From NCBI GenBank assembly GCA_030432295.1, contig JAUIHI010000007.1, positions 1-64,000 of the forward strand: a DNA stretch of 64,000 bases. The letters run 5' to 3'. Made by a program: the position numbers and the translations under genes. Position 1 is the stretch's first letter; each line of letters starts with the position of its first letter. Source of the stretch: Anaerolineae bacterium (GTDB lineage: Bacteria; Chloroflexota; Anaerolineae; Caldilineales; Caldilineaceae). Under the pieces are notes generated by a model that saw nothing but the letters and a program-made list of their open reading frames with translations, did not search any database and was not told where the DNA came from. Below, piece after piece: positions 48,863-58,362 of this stretch.

Positions 48863-50785
48863 CTACTTTGCCGCCACAAGCTCTGTCTCTTCATCCACTA
48901 CCGCATCTTCCACTAACTGGCTGCTGAAGATTTCGGCGTAGATGGGGTTGGTCTCCATCAGGTCGGTATGGGTTCCCACACCGACGACTCGCCCCTTTTC
49001 CAGAACGATAATCTGGTCGGCGTTGCGCACAGTGCTGATGCGTTGGGCGATGACGATGCTCGTGCGCCCCTGCATCAGTTTGTCCAACGCCCGCTGGATG
49101 ACGGCTTCAGTCGCCAGGTCCACACTGCTGGTGGAATCGTCCAGAATCAGAATGCGTGGGTCCAGGAGCAGGGCACGGGCGATAGCCACCCGCTGCTTCT
49201 GCCCACCGCTGAGAGTTGCGCCCCGCTCGCCCACAGGTGTGTCGTAGCCTTCAGGGAAACTGACGATAAAGTCGTGAGCTGCGGCAGCTTTGGCCGCGGC
49301 GATGACATCCTCATCGGTGGCGTCCGGGCGGCCAAAGGCGATGTTGTCCCGCACTGTGCCGGTGAAGAGGTTCGTCTCTTGCAGCACAATCCCAATCTGG
49401 CTGCGCAGGGATTCCAGAGTCACATCCCGCACGTCGATGCCGTCGATAGTCACGCTGCCCTCGCTCACGTCGTAGAAACGGGGGATGAGGTTGATGACAG
49501 TGGATTTACCGCTGCCCGTCGCGCCCAGCAGGGCGATGGTCTGGCCAGGGGCGGCATCAAAGCTGATGTTGGAAAGCACCGGATCGCCGCCGCCGAAGTA
49601 ACGGAAGGTGACATTCTCGAAGGCCAGCTTGCCGCTGATGGCGGCCAAAGGCTTCGCGTCGGGTTTATTCATCACCTCATTACGGGTGTCCAGAATCTCA
49701 AAGATGCGGGTGGCGCTGGCGCTGGCCTGGCTCATCTGGCTGATAATAAAACCCAACTGGCCGATGGGGAAAAAGACGTAAATCAGATAGAGGCTGAATT
49801 TCTGCCATTCACCGAAGGTCAGAGTGCTGTCGATAATCTGCACGCCGCCGTAGTAGAGCACCGCAGCCTGGCCCAGATTCGCCAGCATAAAGATGACCGG
49901 AAAGAGAAAGCTGAAGACTTTGCCGACGGTAATGCCCTGGTTCATCAGGTCTTCGGCAGCCACGTGAAATTTGGCCTGCTCCTGGGGTTCCCGCACAAAA
50001 GCTTTGACAACTTTGATGCCCGCCAGATTCTCCTGCAAAATCGTGTTCAGCCGGGAGAGCTTCTCCTGCACAGCGGCAAAGAGAGGCTGGGCCACCGCGC
50101 CAAAAACCATAAAGAGAATCAGGGCCAGGGGCAGCACAGGCAGGATGACGAGGGTGAGGCGGAAGTTGGTAAAGAGCAGAATTGTCAGGGTCCCTGTGAG
50201 CAGGACCAGGGCCTGGACGGCCATTAGCAACCCCTGGCCGATAAAGCCCCGCAGCTTCTCCACATCATCCGTGGCCCGGATCATCAACTGGCCCGTGCGG
50301 TTGCGGTCGTGATAGCTGAAGGAGAGACGCTGGATCTTTTCGAAGAGTTCGTTGCGGAAGTCGAAGGCCACGCCCTGGCTCACCTGTTCGGACATAAATG
50401 TCTGGGAGAAGGCAAAGGCGCCCCGGGCCACCGCAAAGATGACGATAAATAGAATGGCCCAGTAGAGAGCAATCTCCGGCCTGTTGGCGAAGGTGTCAAA
50501 CTGCTCCGCGCTCCACCCCAGCCGCTCCAGCACCGCGGGCAGAAAGCTGGCTGGTACATTGCCGATCTGTTGGGCGATCATCCCACTCGTCACCGCGTCC
50601 AACACATTCTGCACCAGTTGAGGAACCATCAACTGCGCGCCTGTGCTGATAAAGAGAAAGAGATAGGCGAAGATGGCCATCCGTTTGTAGTGGCCCAGAT
50701 AGCGGATGGCCCGCCCCAGGTCCCGAAAGCTGGGCTTGGGGCGACCGCCCTGCCCCTTTTCGCCCTTTTTGCGTCGTTGGAACAT
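48863..50785 (-). CDS. ABC exporter subunit (permease-ATPase half-transporter)
   Basis: A 640-residue half-transporter. A short Lys/Arg/Gly-rich N-terminus (RRKKGEKGQGGRPKPS) precedes six membrane helices. ATPase motifs: Walker A GATGSGKST, signature LSGGQKQRVAIARA, Walker B ILILDDSTSSVD and IAQRIST. In Walker B the catalytic glutamate after DD is replaced (DDS rather than DEA), which usually marks the degenerate site of a heterodimeric exporter, so the two subunits probably work together. AGGAGG lies 7 nt upstream. It follows the MarR gene by 15 nt. Confidence 0.92.
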   Translation of the reverse strand: MFQRRKKGEKGQGGRPKPSFRDLGRAIRYLGHYKRMAIFAYLFLFISTGAQLMVPQLVQNVLDAVTSGMIAQQIGNVPASFLPAVLERLGWSAEQFDTFANRPEIALYWAILFIVIFAVARGAFAFSQTFMSEQVSQGVAFDFRNELFEKIQRLSFSYHDRNRTGQLMIRATDDVEKLRGFIGQGLLMAVQALVLLTGTLTILLFTNFRLTLVILPVLPLALILFMVFGAVAQPLFAAVQEKLSRLNTILQENLAGIKVVKAFVREPQEQAKFHVAAEDLMNQGITVGKVFSFLFPVIFMLANLGQAAVLYYGGVQIIDSTLTFGEWQKFSLYLIYVFFPIGQLGFIISQMSQASASATRIFEILDTRNEVMNKPDAKPLAAISGKLAFENVTFRYFGGGDPVLSNISFDAAPGQTIALLGATGSGKSTVINLIPRFYDVSEGSVTIDGIDVRDVTLESLRSQIGIVLQETNLFTGTVRDNIAFGRPDATDEDVIAAAKAAAAHDFIVSFPEGYDTPVGERGATLSGGQKQRVAIARALLLDPRILILDDSTSSVDLATEAVIQRALDKLMQGRTSIVIAQRISTVRNADQIIVLEKGRVVGVGTHTDLMETNPIYAEIFSSQLVEDAVVDEETELVAAK

Positions 50786-50800
50786 TCCCGTTCCTCCTGT

Positions 50801-51355
50801 CTATGCGCTCTTGACTTTGGCGTTGTTCTCTGTCCACTCGAGCAGCGAACAATGCAACTTTCCCAACAAAACTTCTGTCTGTTCGATCTCTTCCGCGGTC
50901 AGGCTATCCGCCAGGCGGTTGAGAAAGCGGATATGGACGGGCAGACTTTCGTGCATCAGCCGACGCCCTTCCTCGCTGAGTTGGATGCGAAAGGCACGCA
51001 GATCGTCCGGATCAATCGTGCGCTCGATCAGCCTGTGTTCTTCCAGGTGGCGCAAATGCGCGCTGATCGTATTTTTGCTCAACTGCTGGCTGCGGGCCAG
51101 TTCAGTTGGGGTCAGGCTGCTCTCGCCGCTCTGCTCGGCAATCAACAGGCGGGAAAGCAGTCGCCATTGGGGCGACGAAACAGATTCGTGGCGCATCTGC
51201 TCGCTCAGAATGGTGTCATAGGCCCCGTTGCACATTTTCACCAGACGCAGCAGTTCCAGGCCGTGGGTTTCAGTGACGCCCATTCCGGAAAGCAGGCGGC
51301 CAAACGCCGCTCGATGCGTGTCAGCCTGAGATTGGTTCGTTACCGTATTGGTCAT
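50801..51355 (-). CDS. MarR-family transcriptional regulator
   Basis: A 184-residue winged-helix regulator: LTPTELARSQQLSKNTISAH is the recognition HTH, followed by LRHLEEHRLIERTIDPDDLR and the wing. The last third is a dimerisation helix. It is first in an operon with the two ABC exporter subunits, the classical layout for ligand-relieved repression of an efflux pump. The ATG at 51355 is used; longer readings pass into the repeat at 51393-51470 and the tRNA gene. Confidence 0.9.
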   Translation of the reverse strand: MTNTVTNQSQADTHRAAFGRLLSGMGVTETHGLELLRLVKMCNGAYDTILSEQMRHESVSSPQWRLLSRLLIAEQSGESSLTPTELARSQQLSKNTISAHLRHLEEHRLIERTIDPDDLRAFRIQLSEEGRRLMHESLPVHIRFLNRLADSLTAEEIEQTEVLLGKLHCSLLEWTENNAKVKSA

Positions 51356-51392
51356 GCGCAGAATTGTACGCCAACGAACTACTTTTGGCAAG

Positions 51393-51470
51393 AAAGAGTA
51401 TTGGAGATTGGGGATTGAGAGTGGGATGTCGAGTCTTCCCAGGCTCCAATCTCCAATCAAAAAAGGCCCG
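51393..51470. repeat. Inverted GATTGGGGATTG repeats upstream of marR
   Basis: TATTGGAGATTGGGGATTG on the left and CTCCAATCTCCAATC on the right form an imperfect hairpin around GATGTCGAGTC. Family shared with 6674-6718 and 20189-20213. Confidence 0.8.
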
Positions 51471-51498
51471 CCACGCAATTGTGACGGACCTTTCCCAG

Positions 51499-51570
<72 letters not shown>

Positions 51571-51630
51571 AGAACAACCGGATTTGAATGAGAATCATAG
51601 CACAGTAGGCGGCTGGCAAGCAAATTGGGA

Positions 51631-51668
51631 CAAGACCTGCCAGGTTTCGGAAAACCTGGCAGGTCTTG
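51631..51668. repeat. 17-bp perfect inverted repeat (ACCTGCCAG family)
   Basis: CAAGACCTGCCAGGTTT and AAACCTGGCAGGTCTTG around a 4-nt loop, in the gap upstream of the aminotransferase gene. The 9-nt core also forms the palindrome inside the CDS at 2387-2419. Confidence 0.85.
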
Positions 51669-51779
51669 AGAACCCTTTGCAGCCAGATGACATTCCGCAA
51701 GGCTTGTGCTATCATTTTCCCAGCATTCTTGATCCCCTTTCCACTGATCGATCCAACGCGCTATCGAGGAAGAATTCCT

Positions 51780-53000
51780 GTGTCTCTTGCCAACTTTCAG
51801 CCCGCCGAGCGGGTACGCTCCTTCGGCACGACTGTCTTTGCCGAGTTTACCGCCCTGGCTATCCAACACAACGCAGTCAATCTGGGCCAGGGCTTTCCGG
51901 ACTTTCCCGCGCCCGATTTTGTGGTGGAAGCCGCCCGCACGGCCCTGGCCTCCGGCTACAACCAATACGCCCGCAGCGCTGGCCATCCCCGCGCGGTCAA
52001 AGCCATCGCAGCGGTCTACAGCCCCCTCTTTGGCCGGGAACTGGACCCGATGAACGAAATCGTCATCACCACCGGCGCGACGGAAGGCATCTTCGCCACA
52101 ATGCAAGGGCTGGTCAATCCCGGCGACGAAGTGATTCTCATCGAACCCTTCTACGACAGCTACCCGGCCGCGGTGCTGATGGCAGGTGGCACGCCAGTTT
52201 ATGTGCCCCTGCGCCCCACCCCAGGCGCCACCAGCGCGGCCCAGTGGTCCCTGGATATGGACGAACTGGCCGCGGCCATCACTCCCCGCACCCGCCTACT
52301 GGTGATCAACACACCCAACAACCCGGCAGGCAAAGTCTTCACCCAGGCCGAATTGGAGCAGGTCGCTGCGTTGGTGCAGGAGCGGGATTTGGTGGTACTC
52401 AGCGACGAAGTCTATGAATGGATGACCTACGACGGCATCCCCCATCTGCGCCTGGCCACCCTGCCCGGTATGTGGGAGCGCACGATTACCCTGGGCAGCG
52501 CGGGCAAGACCTTCTCCGTCACCGGCTGGAAGATCGGCTGGGCCATCGCCCCCCGCCAACTGGCCCACGCGGTGTTGATGGCCCACCAGTGGATTCCCTT
52601 TGCGGTCACAACGCCTTTGCAGGAGGCGGTCGGTGCGGCCTTTGAGCAGGTGGAGGAACGGGGCTACTTCGCCGAACTCTCTTCGATGTATCAGGCCAAG
52701 CGGGACAAACTGGCCGGTGCGCTGGCGGCGGTGGGGCTGACACCGGTGATTCCCCAGGGGTCCTACTTTATTCTGGTGGACACGGCCCATTTGGACGCGC
52801 CCACGCCGACCGATGACCCGCGGGATGTGCAGATTTGCCGCTGGCTGACCCGTGAAATCGGTGTGGCGGCCATTCCGCCATCTGCATTCTACAGTCCGCA
52901 GCACAAAGTCCTGGCCGCGGATGTGGCCCGCTTCTGCTTCTGCAAAACCGACGCCGTACTCGACGCCGCGGCCCAGCGCCTGCGCCAGAACTTCGGATAA
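51780..53000 (+). CDS. Class I/II PLP aminotransferase (kynurenine/methionine aminotransferase type)
   Basis: A 406-residue fold-type I aminotransferase. Seen: AVNLGQGFPDFPAPDFV, EIVITTGATEGIF, LLVINTPNNPAGKVFT, VVLSDEVYEWM and SAGKTFSVTGWKIGW with the PLP lysine, which matches the glutamine transaminase K / kynurenine aminotransferase / YbdL group. It probably transaminates methionine, glutamine or aromatic amino acids with a 2-oxoacid. GTG start at 51780 is preferred, with GAGGA 9 nt upstream. Confidence 0.9.
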   Translation: MSLANFQPAERVRSFGTTVFAEFTALAIQHNAVNLGQGFPDFPAPDFVVEAARTALASGYNQYARSAGHPRAVKAIAAVYSPLFGRELDPMNEIVITTGATEGIFATMQGLVNPGDEVILIEPFYDSYPAAVLMAGGTPVYVPLRPTPGATSAAQWSLDMDELAAAITPRTRLLVINTPNNPAGKVFTQAELEQVAALVQERDLVVLSDEVYEWMTYDGIPHLRLATLPGMWERTITLGSAGKTFSVTGWKIGWAIAPRQLAHAVLMAHQWIPFAVTTPLQEAVGAAFEQVEERGYFAELSSMYQAKRDKLAGALAAVGLTPVIPQGSYFILVDTAHLDAPTPTDDPRDVQICRWLTREIGVAAIPPSAFYSPQHKVLAADVARFCFCKTDAVLDAAAQRLRQNFG

Positions 53001-53002
53001 CA

Positions 53003-53150
53003 GCGGACGCAGATTGCGCAGAAAACAGAGATTGACACAGATTTTCTCTGTGTAATCTGCGGCCATCAGCGTAAATCTGTGTTCAAAATCTTTCACAAAA
53101 TCGCTAATCAGCGCAGATCAATTCAAATCAGGTAAATCTGCGTCCCTCTT
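53003..53150. repeat. AATCTGCG-type repeats between aminotransferase and pepA genes
   Basis: Units such as GCGCAGATT, ACAGATTTTCTCTGTGTAAT and AATCAGCGCAGATCAATTC repeat in both orientations through almost the whole 168-nt gap. No gene is seen. Confidence 0.75.
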
Positions 53151-53169
53151 TCCACCAGGAGAATCGTCA

Positions 53170-54669
53170 ATGGAAATCCGAGTTGCCCAGGGCAATATTG
53201 CCCAGTTCGAGAGCGACTGTATCGTCGTCAATCTGTTCGAGGGTGTCAGCGCGCCCGGCGGTGCCACCGGCGCAGTGGATCAGGCGTTGGGTGGCGCAAT
53301 CTCCCGCCTGATCGCCAGCGGTGACTTTACGGGCAAAGCCGAAAGTACGGCTCTGCTCTACAGCGACGGCAAAACTGCCGCGCCCCGGGTGCTGGTGGTT
53401 GGGCTGGGCAAAGCGGAGAAGTTCGATCTCCACGCGGTGCGCCGGGCCAGCGCGGTGGCGGCCAAAGTCCTGGCCAAGACCGGTGGCGTGAAGAACTACG
53501 CCACAATCGTCCACGGCGCGGGCATCGCCGGTTTGGATGTGAGCCAAAGCAGCCAAGCCTTGGCCGAGGGCACGCGGATGGCCCTCTATCAGGCCACCCA
53601 ATACAAACGGGAGCAGCAGCCCGTCGGACTGGATAGCTGCACTGTCGTCGAATTCAGCCAGGAGAAACTGGCCGATGTGACATCCGGTGTCAAGCGGGGC
53701 GAAGTGATTGCCCAGGCTGTCTGCACAGCGCGGGATTTGGTCAGCGAGCCGCCCAATGTACTTTTCCCTGTGGAACTGGCGACCCGCGCCCGGCAGATGG
53801 CCGAGGAAGTGGGACTGAAGAGCACTGTTCTGGGCGAGGCGGCTATGCGGGAATTGGGGATGAATATCCTCCTGGCCGTGAGCAAAGGCAGCGCCAACGA
53901 AGCCCAATTTCTGATTCTGGAGCACGCACCCGCGGGTCACGAGGAGGAGCAACCCCTCGTCCTGGCGGGCAAGGGCATCACTTTTGACACTGGCGGCATC
54001 AGCCTGAAAGCCGGTGCGGAGATGTGGCGGATGAAGAATGATATGGGCGGCGCGGGCGCGGTCATCGGCGCAATGGAGGCGATTGGCCGCCTCAACCTGC
54101 CCCGGCGGGTGATCGGCGTGGCCGCCTGTGTGGAAAATATGCCCGACGGTCTGGCCTTCCGCCCCGCCGATATTGTGACGGGGATGACGGGCAAGACCGC
54201 CGAAATCATCAGCACCGACGCCGAAGGGCGGCTGGTGCTGGCCGATGCCCTGGCCTATGTCGCCCGTTTCAAACCCTCCGCAGTGGTCGATCTGGCCACA
54301 TTGACCGGCGCGGTGGGGGTTGCTCTGGGCAAAATACGAGGCGGACTCTTTGCCAACGACGAGAATTTACAGGCAGCGCTGATGGCCGCGGGCGAACGCA
54401 GCGGCGACAAGCTCTGGCCCTTCCCGATGGACGAGGAATATGTGGATTCGATCAAAAGTGATATGGCCGAAGTGAAGAACAGTGGCGGCAGAGGCGGCGG
54501 TGTGAGCAGCAGCGCCAAATTTCTGGAACATTTCACCGAAGGCTATCCCTGGGCACATCTGGACATCGCAGCGATGGTTTGGAGCGACGCGGAAAAGGGG
54601 GCCGAGAATCCCAAAGGCGCAACCGGCTACGGCGTGCGTCTGCTGGTAGAATTAGCAGGCGCGATCTGA
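53170..54669 (+). CDS. pepA: Leucyl aminopeptidase (M17)
   Basis: A 499-residue M17 metallopeptidase that removes N-terminal residues from peptides. The C-terminal catalytic domain has LVLAGKGITFDTGGISLKAG (metal-binding Lys and Asp), MKNDMGGAG and the family motif STDAEGRLVLADALAY with the bridging Asp and Glu. The N-terminal macro-like domain is intact, length is typical. AGGAG lies 8 nt before the ATG. The next gene starts 34 nt after its stop, so they may be co-transcribed. Confidence 0.94.
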   Translation: MEIRVAQGNIAQFESDCIVVNLFEGVSAPGGATGAVDQALGGAISRLIASGDFTGKAESTALLYSDGKTAAPRVLVVGLGKAEKFDLHAVRRASAVAAKVLAKTGGVKNYATIVHGAGIAGLDVSQSSQALAEGTRMALYQATQYKREQQPVGLDSCTVVEFSQEKLADVTSGVKRGEVIAQAVCTARDLVSEPPNVLFPVELATRARQMAEEVGLKSTVLGEAAMRELGMNILLAVSKGSANEAQFLILEHAPAGHEEEQPLVLAGKGITFDTGGISLKAGAEMWRMKNDMGGAGAVIGAMEAIGRLNLPRRVIGVAACVENMPDGLAFRPADIVTGMTGKTAEIISTDAEGRLVLADALAYVARFKPSAVVDLATLTGAVGVALGKIRGGLFANDENLQAALMAAGERSGDKLWPFPMDEEYVDSIKSDMAEVKNSGGRGGGVSSSAKFLEHFTEGYPWAHLDIAAMVWSDAEKGAENPKGATGYGVRLLVELAGAI

Positions 54670-54703
54670 GATATTTTGCTCATTTGGCAGAGGAGGAGAG
54701 GGT

Positions 54704-55474
54704 ATGAAAAAGCGAAATGGTTTGACAAAGTGGGCACATCGGGGACGCCGGGCCGTGTGGGCTACCGCCTCCGCGCTGGTGCTGATCGGGCTGACAGCGC
54801 CGATTGCCGCCGCGGCTGGTCTGGGACAAGAGGCCACCAGCGGTCCGGCCATCTGGCCCGTGCTGCTGCCCCTGCTGGCCGCCGCGGCCAGTGTGGAGCG
54901 GGCAGTGGAATTGGGTTGGAATTATGTGGAGTGGGCGCTAATTCGTTTTGTGGGCTGGCGGCCCAGCGATCTGAAGACGACCAGCTACGGCCAGTTCAAA
55001 AGTGGGACCAGCCTGCTGGCCGGGGTGGTGCTGGGCATTGTGGTGGTCAACTACAGCAGTATGCGGCTGATGGCCCATCTGCAACCCCTCATCCCCACCT
55101 TCTTTGTGGGCGACGCGACCCAAATGGGGCTGTGGGATGTACTGATCACTGGCGCGGTGGTGGGGGCAGGCTCCAAACCGGCCCACGACATTCTGGGCAT
55201 CATCACCCAAATCAAAAACTTCACCGGCAACTCCGCCATCAAACAGCGGGAAGAGGCGGGTGCAGCTTTGGCCGAAGGCATTCTGAAGCTGGGGCAGAGC
55301 CAGCAGCCCGCGCCAGCCTATAACATCGACGTGCCAGGGATGGGGCCGTCCGCAATGGGCAGCCCGGCGGCCACGGCCCGCAGCCGGATGTTGGAAGAGA
55401 CCGGCAGCCGCAGCGCACCGGAAGTCAATGTGGAGCGCTACGCCAAGGCCATTCACGACAGTCTGTACGGTTGA
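54704..55474 (+). CDS. Predicted membrane protein of unknown function
   Basis: A 256-residue protein. A signal-like or first membrane segment (VWATASALVLIGLTAPIAAA) is followed by WPVLLPLLAAAASVERAVEL, LLAGVVLGIVVVNY and DVLITGAVVGAGSKPAHDIL as further hydrophobic segments. The C-terminal 90 residues are polar and Ala/Gln/Pro-rich, probably cytoplasmic. GAGSKPAHDILGII looks like a conserved small-residue motif, but I do not recognise a family. A strong AGGAGGAG site precedes the ATG. Confidence 0.6.
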   Translation: MKKRNGLTKWAHRGRRAVWATASALVLIGLTAPIAAAAGLGQEATSGPAIWPVLLPLLAAAASVERAVELGWNYVEWALIRFVGWRPSDLKTTSYGQFKSGTSLLAGVVLGIVVVNYSSMRLMAHLQPLIPTFFVGDATQMGLWDVLITGAVVGAGSKPAHDILGIITQIKNFTGNSAIKQREEAGAALAEGILKLGQSQQPAPAYNIDVPGMGPSAMGSPAATARSRMLEETGSRSAPEVNVERYAKAIHDSLYG

Positions 55475-55493
55475 TCTGTACAGGGCTTCAGAT

Positions 55494-55558
55494 GTATAGA
55501 CGGATCAAAAGGAACACGGATTCATCTGAAATCCGTGTTCCTTTTGATCCGTCTATAC
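55494..55558. terminator. 29-bp perfect inverted repeat between convergent genes (bidirectional terminator or repeat)
   Basis: The arms 55494-55522 and 55530-55558 are exact complements, with a 7-nt loop. Core CGGATCAAAAGGAACACGG. The A/T-rich inner stretches could serve termination in both directions for the convergent membrane-protein and PspC genes. Confidence 0.8.
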
Positions 55559-55573
55559 AAAACCTACAGTCGC

Positions 55574-56524
55574 CTACCCAACCGTTCCGTCAATAATCTG
55601 AACGTCCTGGGGGTCCTGCCCATAGGCCGTCACCGCAGCCGCAGCATCCTCTTCCGGCAGGAGCAGACCAGCGGCGATGTAGAGCAGCACGCCCATTCCC
55701 ACACTGCCCACCGAGAAGGCCACCCAAATCAGACGCACCAGATTGGCGTCGATGTTGACCGCCTTGCCAATTGCTCCACAGACGCCGTAGAAGATGCGAT
55801 CCGTGCGGCTGCGCTTGAAGGGAATGGCAGCTTTTGCCTTGCCCAGACCGCTCTTGACGCTCTCCCGATCCACACGCACAGAATCTTTCACTTTGTCCGA
55901 CCCTTCGCTGAAGCGGCTGCGCATCGCTTCCCGGCTTTTGGAAAAGCGGCTGCGCAGGTCCCGCTGGTTATTGAGCAGGAGCAGGCCAGCGCCGATGAGC
56001 AGAGCAGGCCAGAAGAGCAGGCCCACTGTGCGCCAGAATGCGCCCCACAGCCAGGGCAGAATGCCCACATTGGCCAGAAGCCAGAGCACACCCAGACCCA
56101 CCAGCAACATCCCGGCCCGCCAGACATTGCGCTCGTTGAGTTCCAGGGTGGCGGGAGATTCCACGCCACCGCTGGCCGTGCCCACGGGCAACAGCAGCCA
56201 GAGCGCGAGATAGGCCAGGAAGCCAGCGCCCGCGCTGCCTACAGTCAGCACCACCCACAGCACCCGCACCAGCGAGGGGTCGATCCGGGTGTATTCGGCG
56301 ATACCGCCACAGACGCCGCCGATCAGTCGCTGGCTTGGGTGGCGGTAGAGCATCGCTGGCTGGCGTTCGCTGCTGCTCTGCTTGGCGGTCCCGCTGGATG
56401 TGGAGGGCCGCACGGGTTCTTCATTGGCACTCTTCACAGCCGACGGTGTGCTGTCCACATTCACTACCGGCACTTCATTCGTTGTAAAATCAGATTGAAC
56501 TTCAGGGGAGCGTTCCTCGCTCAT
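55574..56524 (-). CDS. Double PspC-domain membrane protein
   Basis: A 316-residue protein with two PspC domains, at about 60-115 (RLIGGVCGGIAEYTRIDPSL, then a hydrophobic helix) and 235-290 (RIFYGVCGAIGKAVNIDANL). Between them lie two further membrane helices like those of LiaF-type proteins and a basic coiled segment (RDLRSRFSKSREAMRSRFSE). PspC proteins sense or protect against membrane stress. A Ser/Thr/Glu-rich N-terminal tail of 50 residues is probably disordered. No other psp gene is adjacent. Confidence 0.88.
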   Translation of the reverse strand: MSEERSPEVQSDFTTNEVPVVNVDSTPSAVKSANEEPVRPSTSSGTAKQSSSERQPAMLYRHPSQRLIGGVCGGIAEYTRIDPSLVRVLWVVLTVGSAGAGFLAYLALWLLLPVGTASGGVESPATLELNERNVWRAGMLLVGLGVLWLLANVGILPWLWGAFWRTVGLLFWPALLIGAGLLLLNNQRDLRSRFSKSREAMRSRFSEGSDKVKDSVRVDRESVKSGLGKAKAAIPFKRSRTDRIFYGVCGAIGKAVNIDANLVRLIWVAFSVGSVGMGVLLYIAAGLLLPEEDAAAAVTAYGQDPQDVQIIDGTVG

Positions 56525-56617
56525 TGGATTTCCTCCTCATTGCTATAGTCGTTACATCCGAGCCATTTTTCGGTTCGTCCTACACTACGCACCAATCCCA
56601 AGGAAGTTTCAGCGGAT

Positions 56618-57277
56618 ATGCCCACAGAATTATCGCCCGGCCTGCGTTTGCTGCTGCAACAGAAAATCCACGTGGCTGCCGATGCCTATGCCCGGAGCGG
56701 CCGGGATGTACAGGCGCGCTTTCCCAGCGGGTGGAGCGGGGCGATAGAGACGGCTCGACTGCTGGGAAATCTACCGGAGGATGCCATCCACTGGTGGGCC
56801 GAGCAGCCCCACGGCCATCTGCTACTCACAGCGGGCGATGACTCGTATGCAGACGCTCTGGCTGTGGATGAAGTCGAATTGCGGGGGGTAGCCCGGCTAC
56901 CGATGGCCTGGCTGCTGGACGAGTCGGCGCGGACACTGGCCGCGATTCTGCACCCGCTGGATCATCTGCTGGGGTGTGGGGGACGGGCCGACGGGCGTTG
57001 GCTCTCGGACGGGAGCGGGATCAGCCCGCGCTGGCAGCAGGTGGGGGTGCAGATCGCAGCGCTCTTCGCTCTGGGCTATGGGGCGACAGAAGTCAGCCGC
57101 GGGGACCCTCACGCCTATCTGGCCGAAGGATTGGCCCTGGCCTTGGAGGATCAGCGGCAACTCAACGCCCAGGACCCCAAACTGGAACGGTTGTTGAGTG
57201 CGTCCCTGCTGTCCAACGGCTTCTGGCACAACTTCCGGGCAGAATCTGATCAAAAAATGGCCACTGATGAAGACTGA
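56618..57277 (+). CDS. Hypothetical protein
   Basis: A 219-residue soluble protein from ATG 56618, with AAGGAAG upstream. It contains WWAEQPHGHLLLTAGDDSYA and MAWLLDESARTLAAILHPLD, then GCGGRADGRWLSDGSGISPR and a helical end. The pattern LDHLLGCGG with HPLDHLLG might be a metal-binding site, but this is not supported by any family I recognise. The C-terminal SDQKMATDED is encoded by repeat sequence (57255-57300), so the ancestral end was probably earlier. Confidence 0.55.
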   Translation: MPTELSPGLRLLLQQKIHVAADAYARSGRDVQARFPSGWSGAIETARLLGNLPEDAIHWWAEQPHGHLLLTAGDDSYADALAVDEVELRGVARLPMAWLLDESARTLAAILHPLDHLLGCGGRADGRWLSDGSGISPRWQQVGVQIAALFALGYGATEVSRGDPHAYLAEGLALALEDQRQLNAQDPKLERLLSASLLSNGFWHNFRAESDQKMATDED

Positions 57278-57300
57278 TAAACGCGGATAAAATCTGCGTC
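57255..57300. repeat. CACTGATGAAGACTGATAAACG repeat at a gene 3-prime end
   Basis: GCCACTGATGAAGACTGATA, AACGCGGATAAAATCTGCGTCC. The block overlaps the last codons and stop of the hypothetical gene. Same family as 42358-42410. Confidence 0.8.
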
Positions 57301-57312
57301 CTTTCCCCTTTC

Positions 57313-58362
57313 CTACCCACCCCAAATTGCTTCCAAGGCGTCGGCCCAGTCGGTGGCGCGCACGGCCAGTATCCGCTGGTTGTGTAGATAGCTGCGGGCA
57401 TTGGCCGCCAGTTCCCGGCGCAGGTCAGGCTGTTCGATGAGTGAGCGCAGGGCAGCCACCCAACTGGCCGTGTCGTTAGCCGTCAGTAGCCCGGTCTCCC
57501 CGTGACGCACGCTATCGGCATAGACCGGCAGATCGCTGTAGATGCCCGGCGCGCCCAACGCGGCGTAGTCCAAAAATTTAATGTCGGACTTGGCCCGGTT
57601 GAAGGGCGTGTCGCACAGGGGAGCCAGGGCGATGTCCCAGCGTACATTGCCGGTGAACCAGGGCAGGAATTGGGGATATTCTGGGCTTGGCGGCGTCAGT
57701 CGGGTGACGGGAAAGGGCAGTTGGTTGAGTTGGACCAACGTTTGCGCGTCCGCCACGCCGCCGATAATCTGCAATTCCAGGGGCACAGAGACCGAAGCAG
57801 CGACTTCACTCAGCGCGGGCAAAAGCAGCCGCAGGTCGTCGTCGTGGGTGAGAGTTCCCATATAGCCCAGAACCATCCGCTCGCCGTCCGTCCCCGACTG
57901 AGACGCGCCCCGGACAACCAGCCTCTCATCCAGCGCGTTGCCCACCACCCGTACCTGTGCATTCTGGCTGACATAGCGGGCGCGCAGGGCGGTGGTGGAG
58001 ACGATCACCCCATCAGCCTCCCGCAGGAAAGTTGCCACAATGTCCCGTTTGGCCTGAGCAGCCGATGTATCAGCGGGCAACGCCAGCAGGTCGTCGTCGA
58101 TCTGATAGACGAGCTTCGCCCCCTGCTGACACACATCTGCGGCCAGCCGCCTGGCCATTTCCGGCGTACAATCGGGCCGCCAGTGGCGATCCACCAGCAC
58201 GATTTCGGCTTCCTGGCCGTAATAGACGGGCGAAGGAGTGACGTAGAAGCGCCCGGCGCTGGCTGGATGGGTCAGGGGCTGCATCAGACGAATGTAGGCG
58301 CTGCCGTGGGGCAGACCGATTGGACTGTATTCGTAGAGAACGAGAACCCGGGGAACAATCAC
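57313..58362 (-). CDS. Glycosyltransferase (GT4-like)
   Basis: A 349-residue protein with a GT-B-like layout: VLVLYEYSPIGLPHGSAYIR at the N-terminus, KLVYQIDDDLLALPADTS, GVIVSTTALRARYV, MVLGYMGTLTHDDDLRLLLP and SDIKFLDYAALGAPGIYSDL. The last segment takes the place of the EGFGLPxLE nucleotide-sugar loop. The GTG start overlaps the upstream gene by 4 nt (GTGA). It is last in a four-gene surface-glycan cluster. Confidence 0.82.
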   Translation of the reverse strand: MIVPRVLVLYEYSPIGLPHGSAYIRLMQPLTHPASAGRFYVTPSPVYYGQEAEIVLVDRHWRPDCTPEMARRLAADVCQQGAKLVYQIDDDLLALPADTSAAQAKRDIVATFLREADGVIVSTTALRARYVSQNAQVRVVGNALDERLVVRGASQSGTDGERMVLGYMGTLTHDDDLRLLLPALSEVAASVSVPLELQIIGGVADAQTLVQLNQLPFPVTRLTPPSPEYPQFLPWFTGNVRWDIALAPLCDTPFNRAKSDIKFLDYAALGAPGIYSDLPVYADSVRHGETGLLTANDTASWVAALRSLIEQPDLRRELAANARSYLHNQRILAVRATDWADALEAIWGG

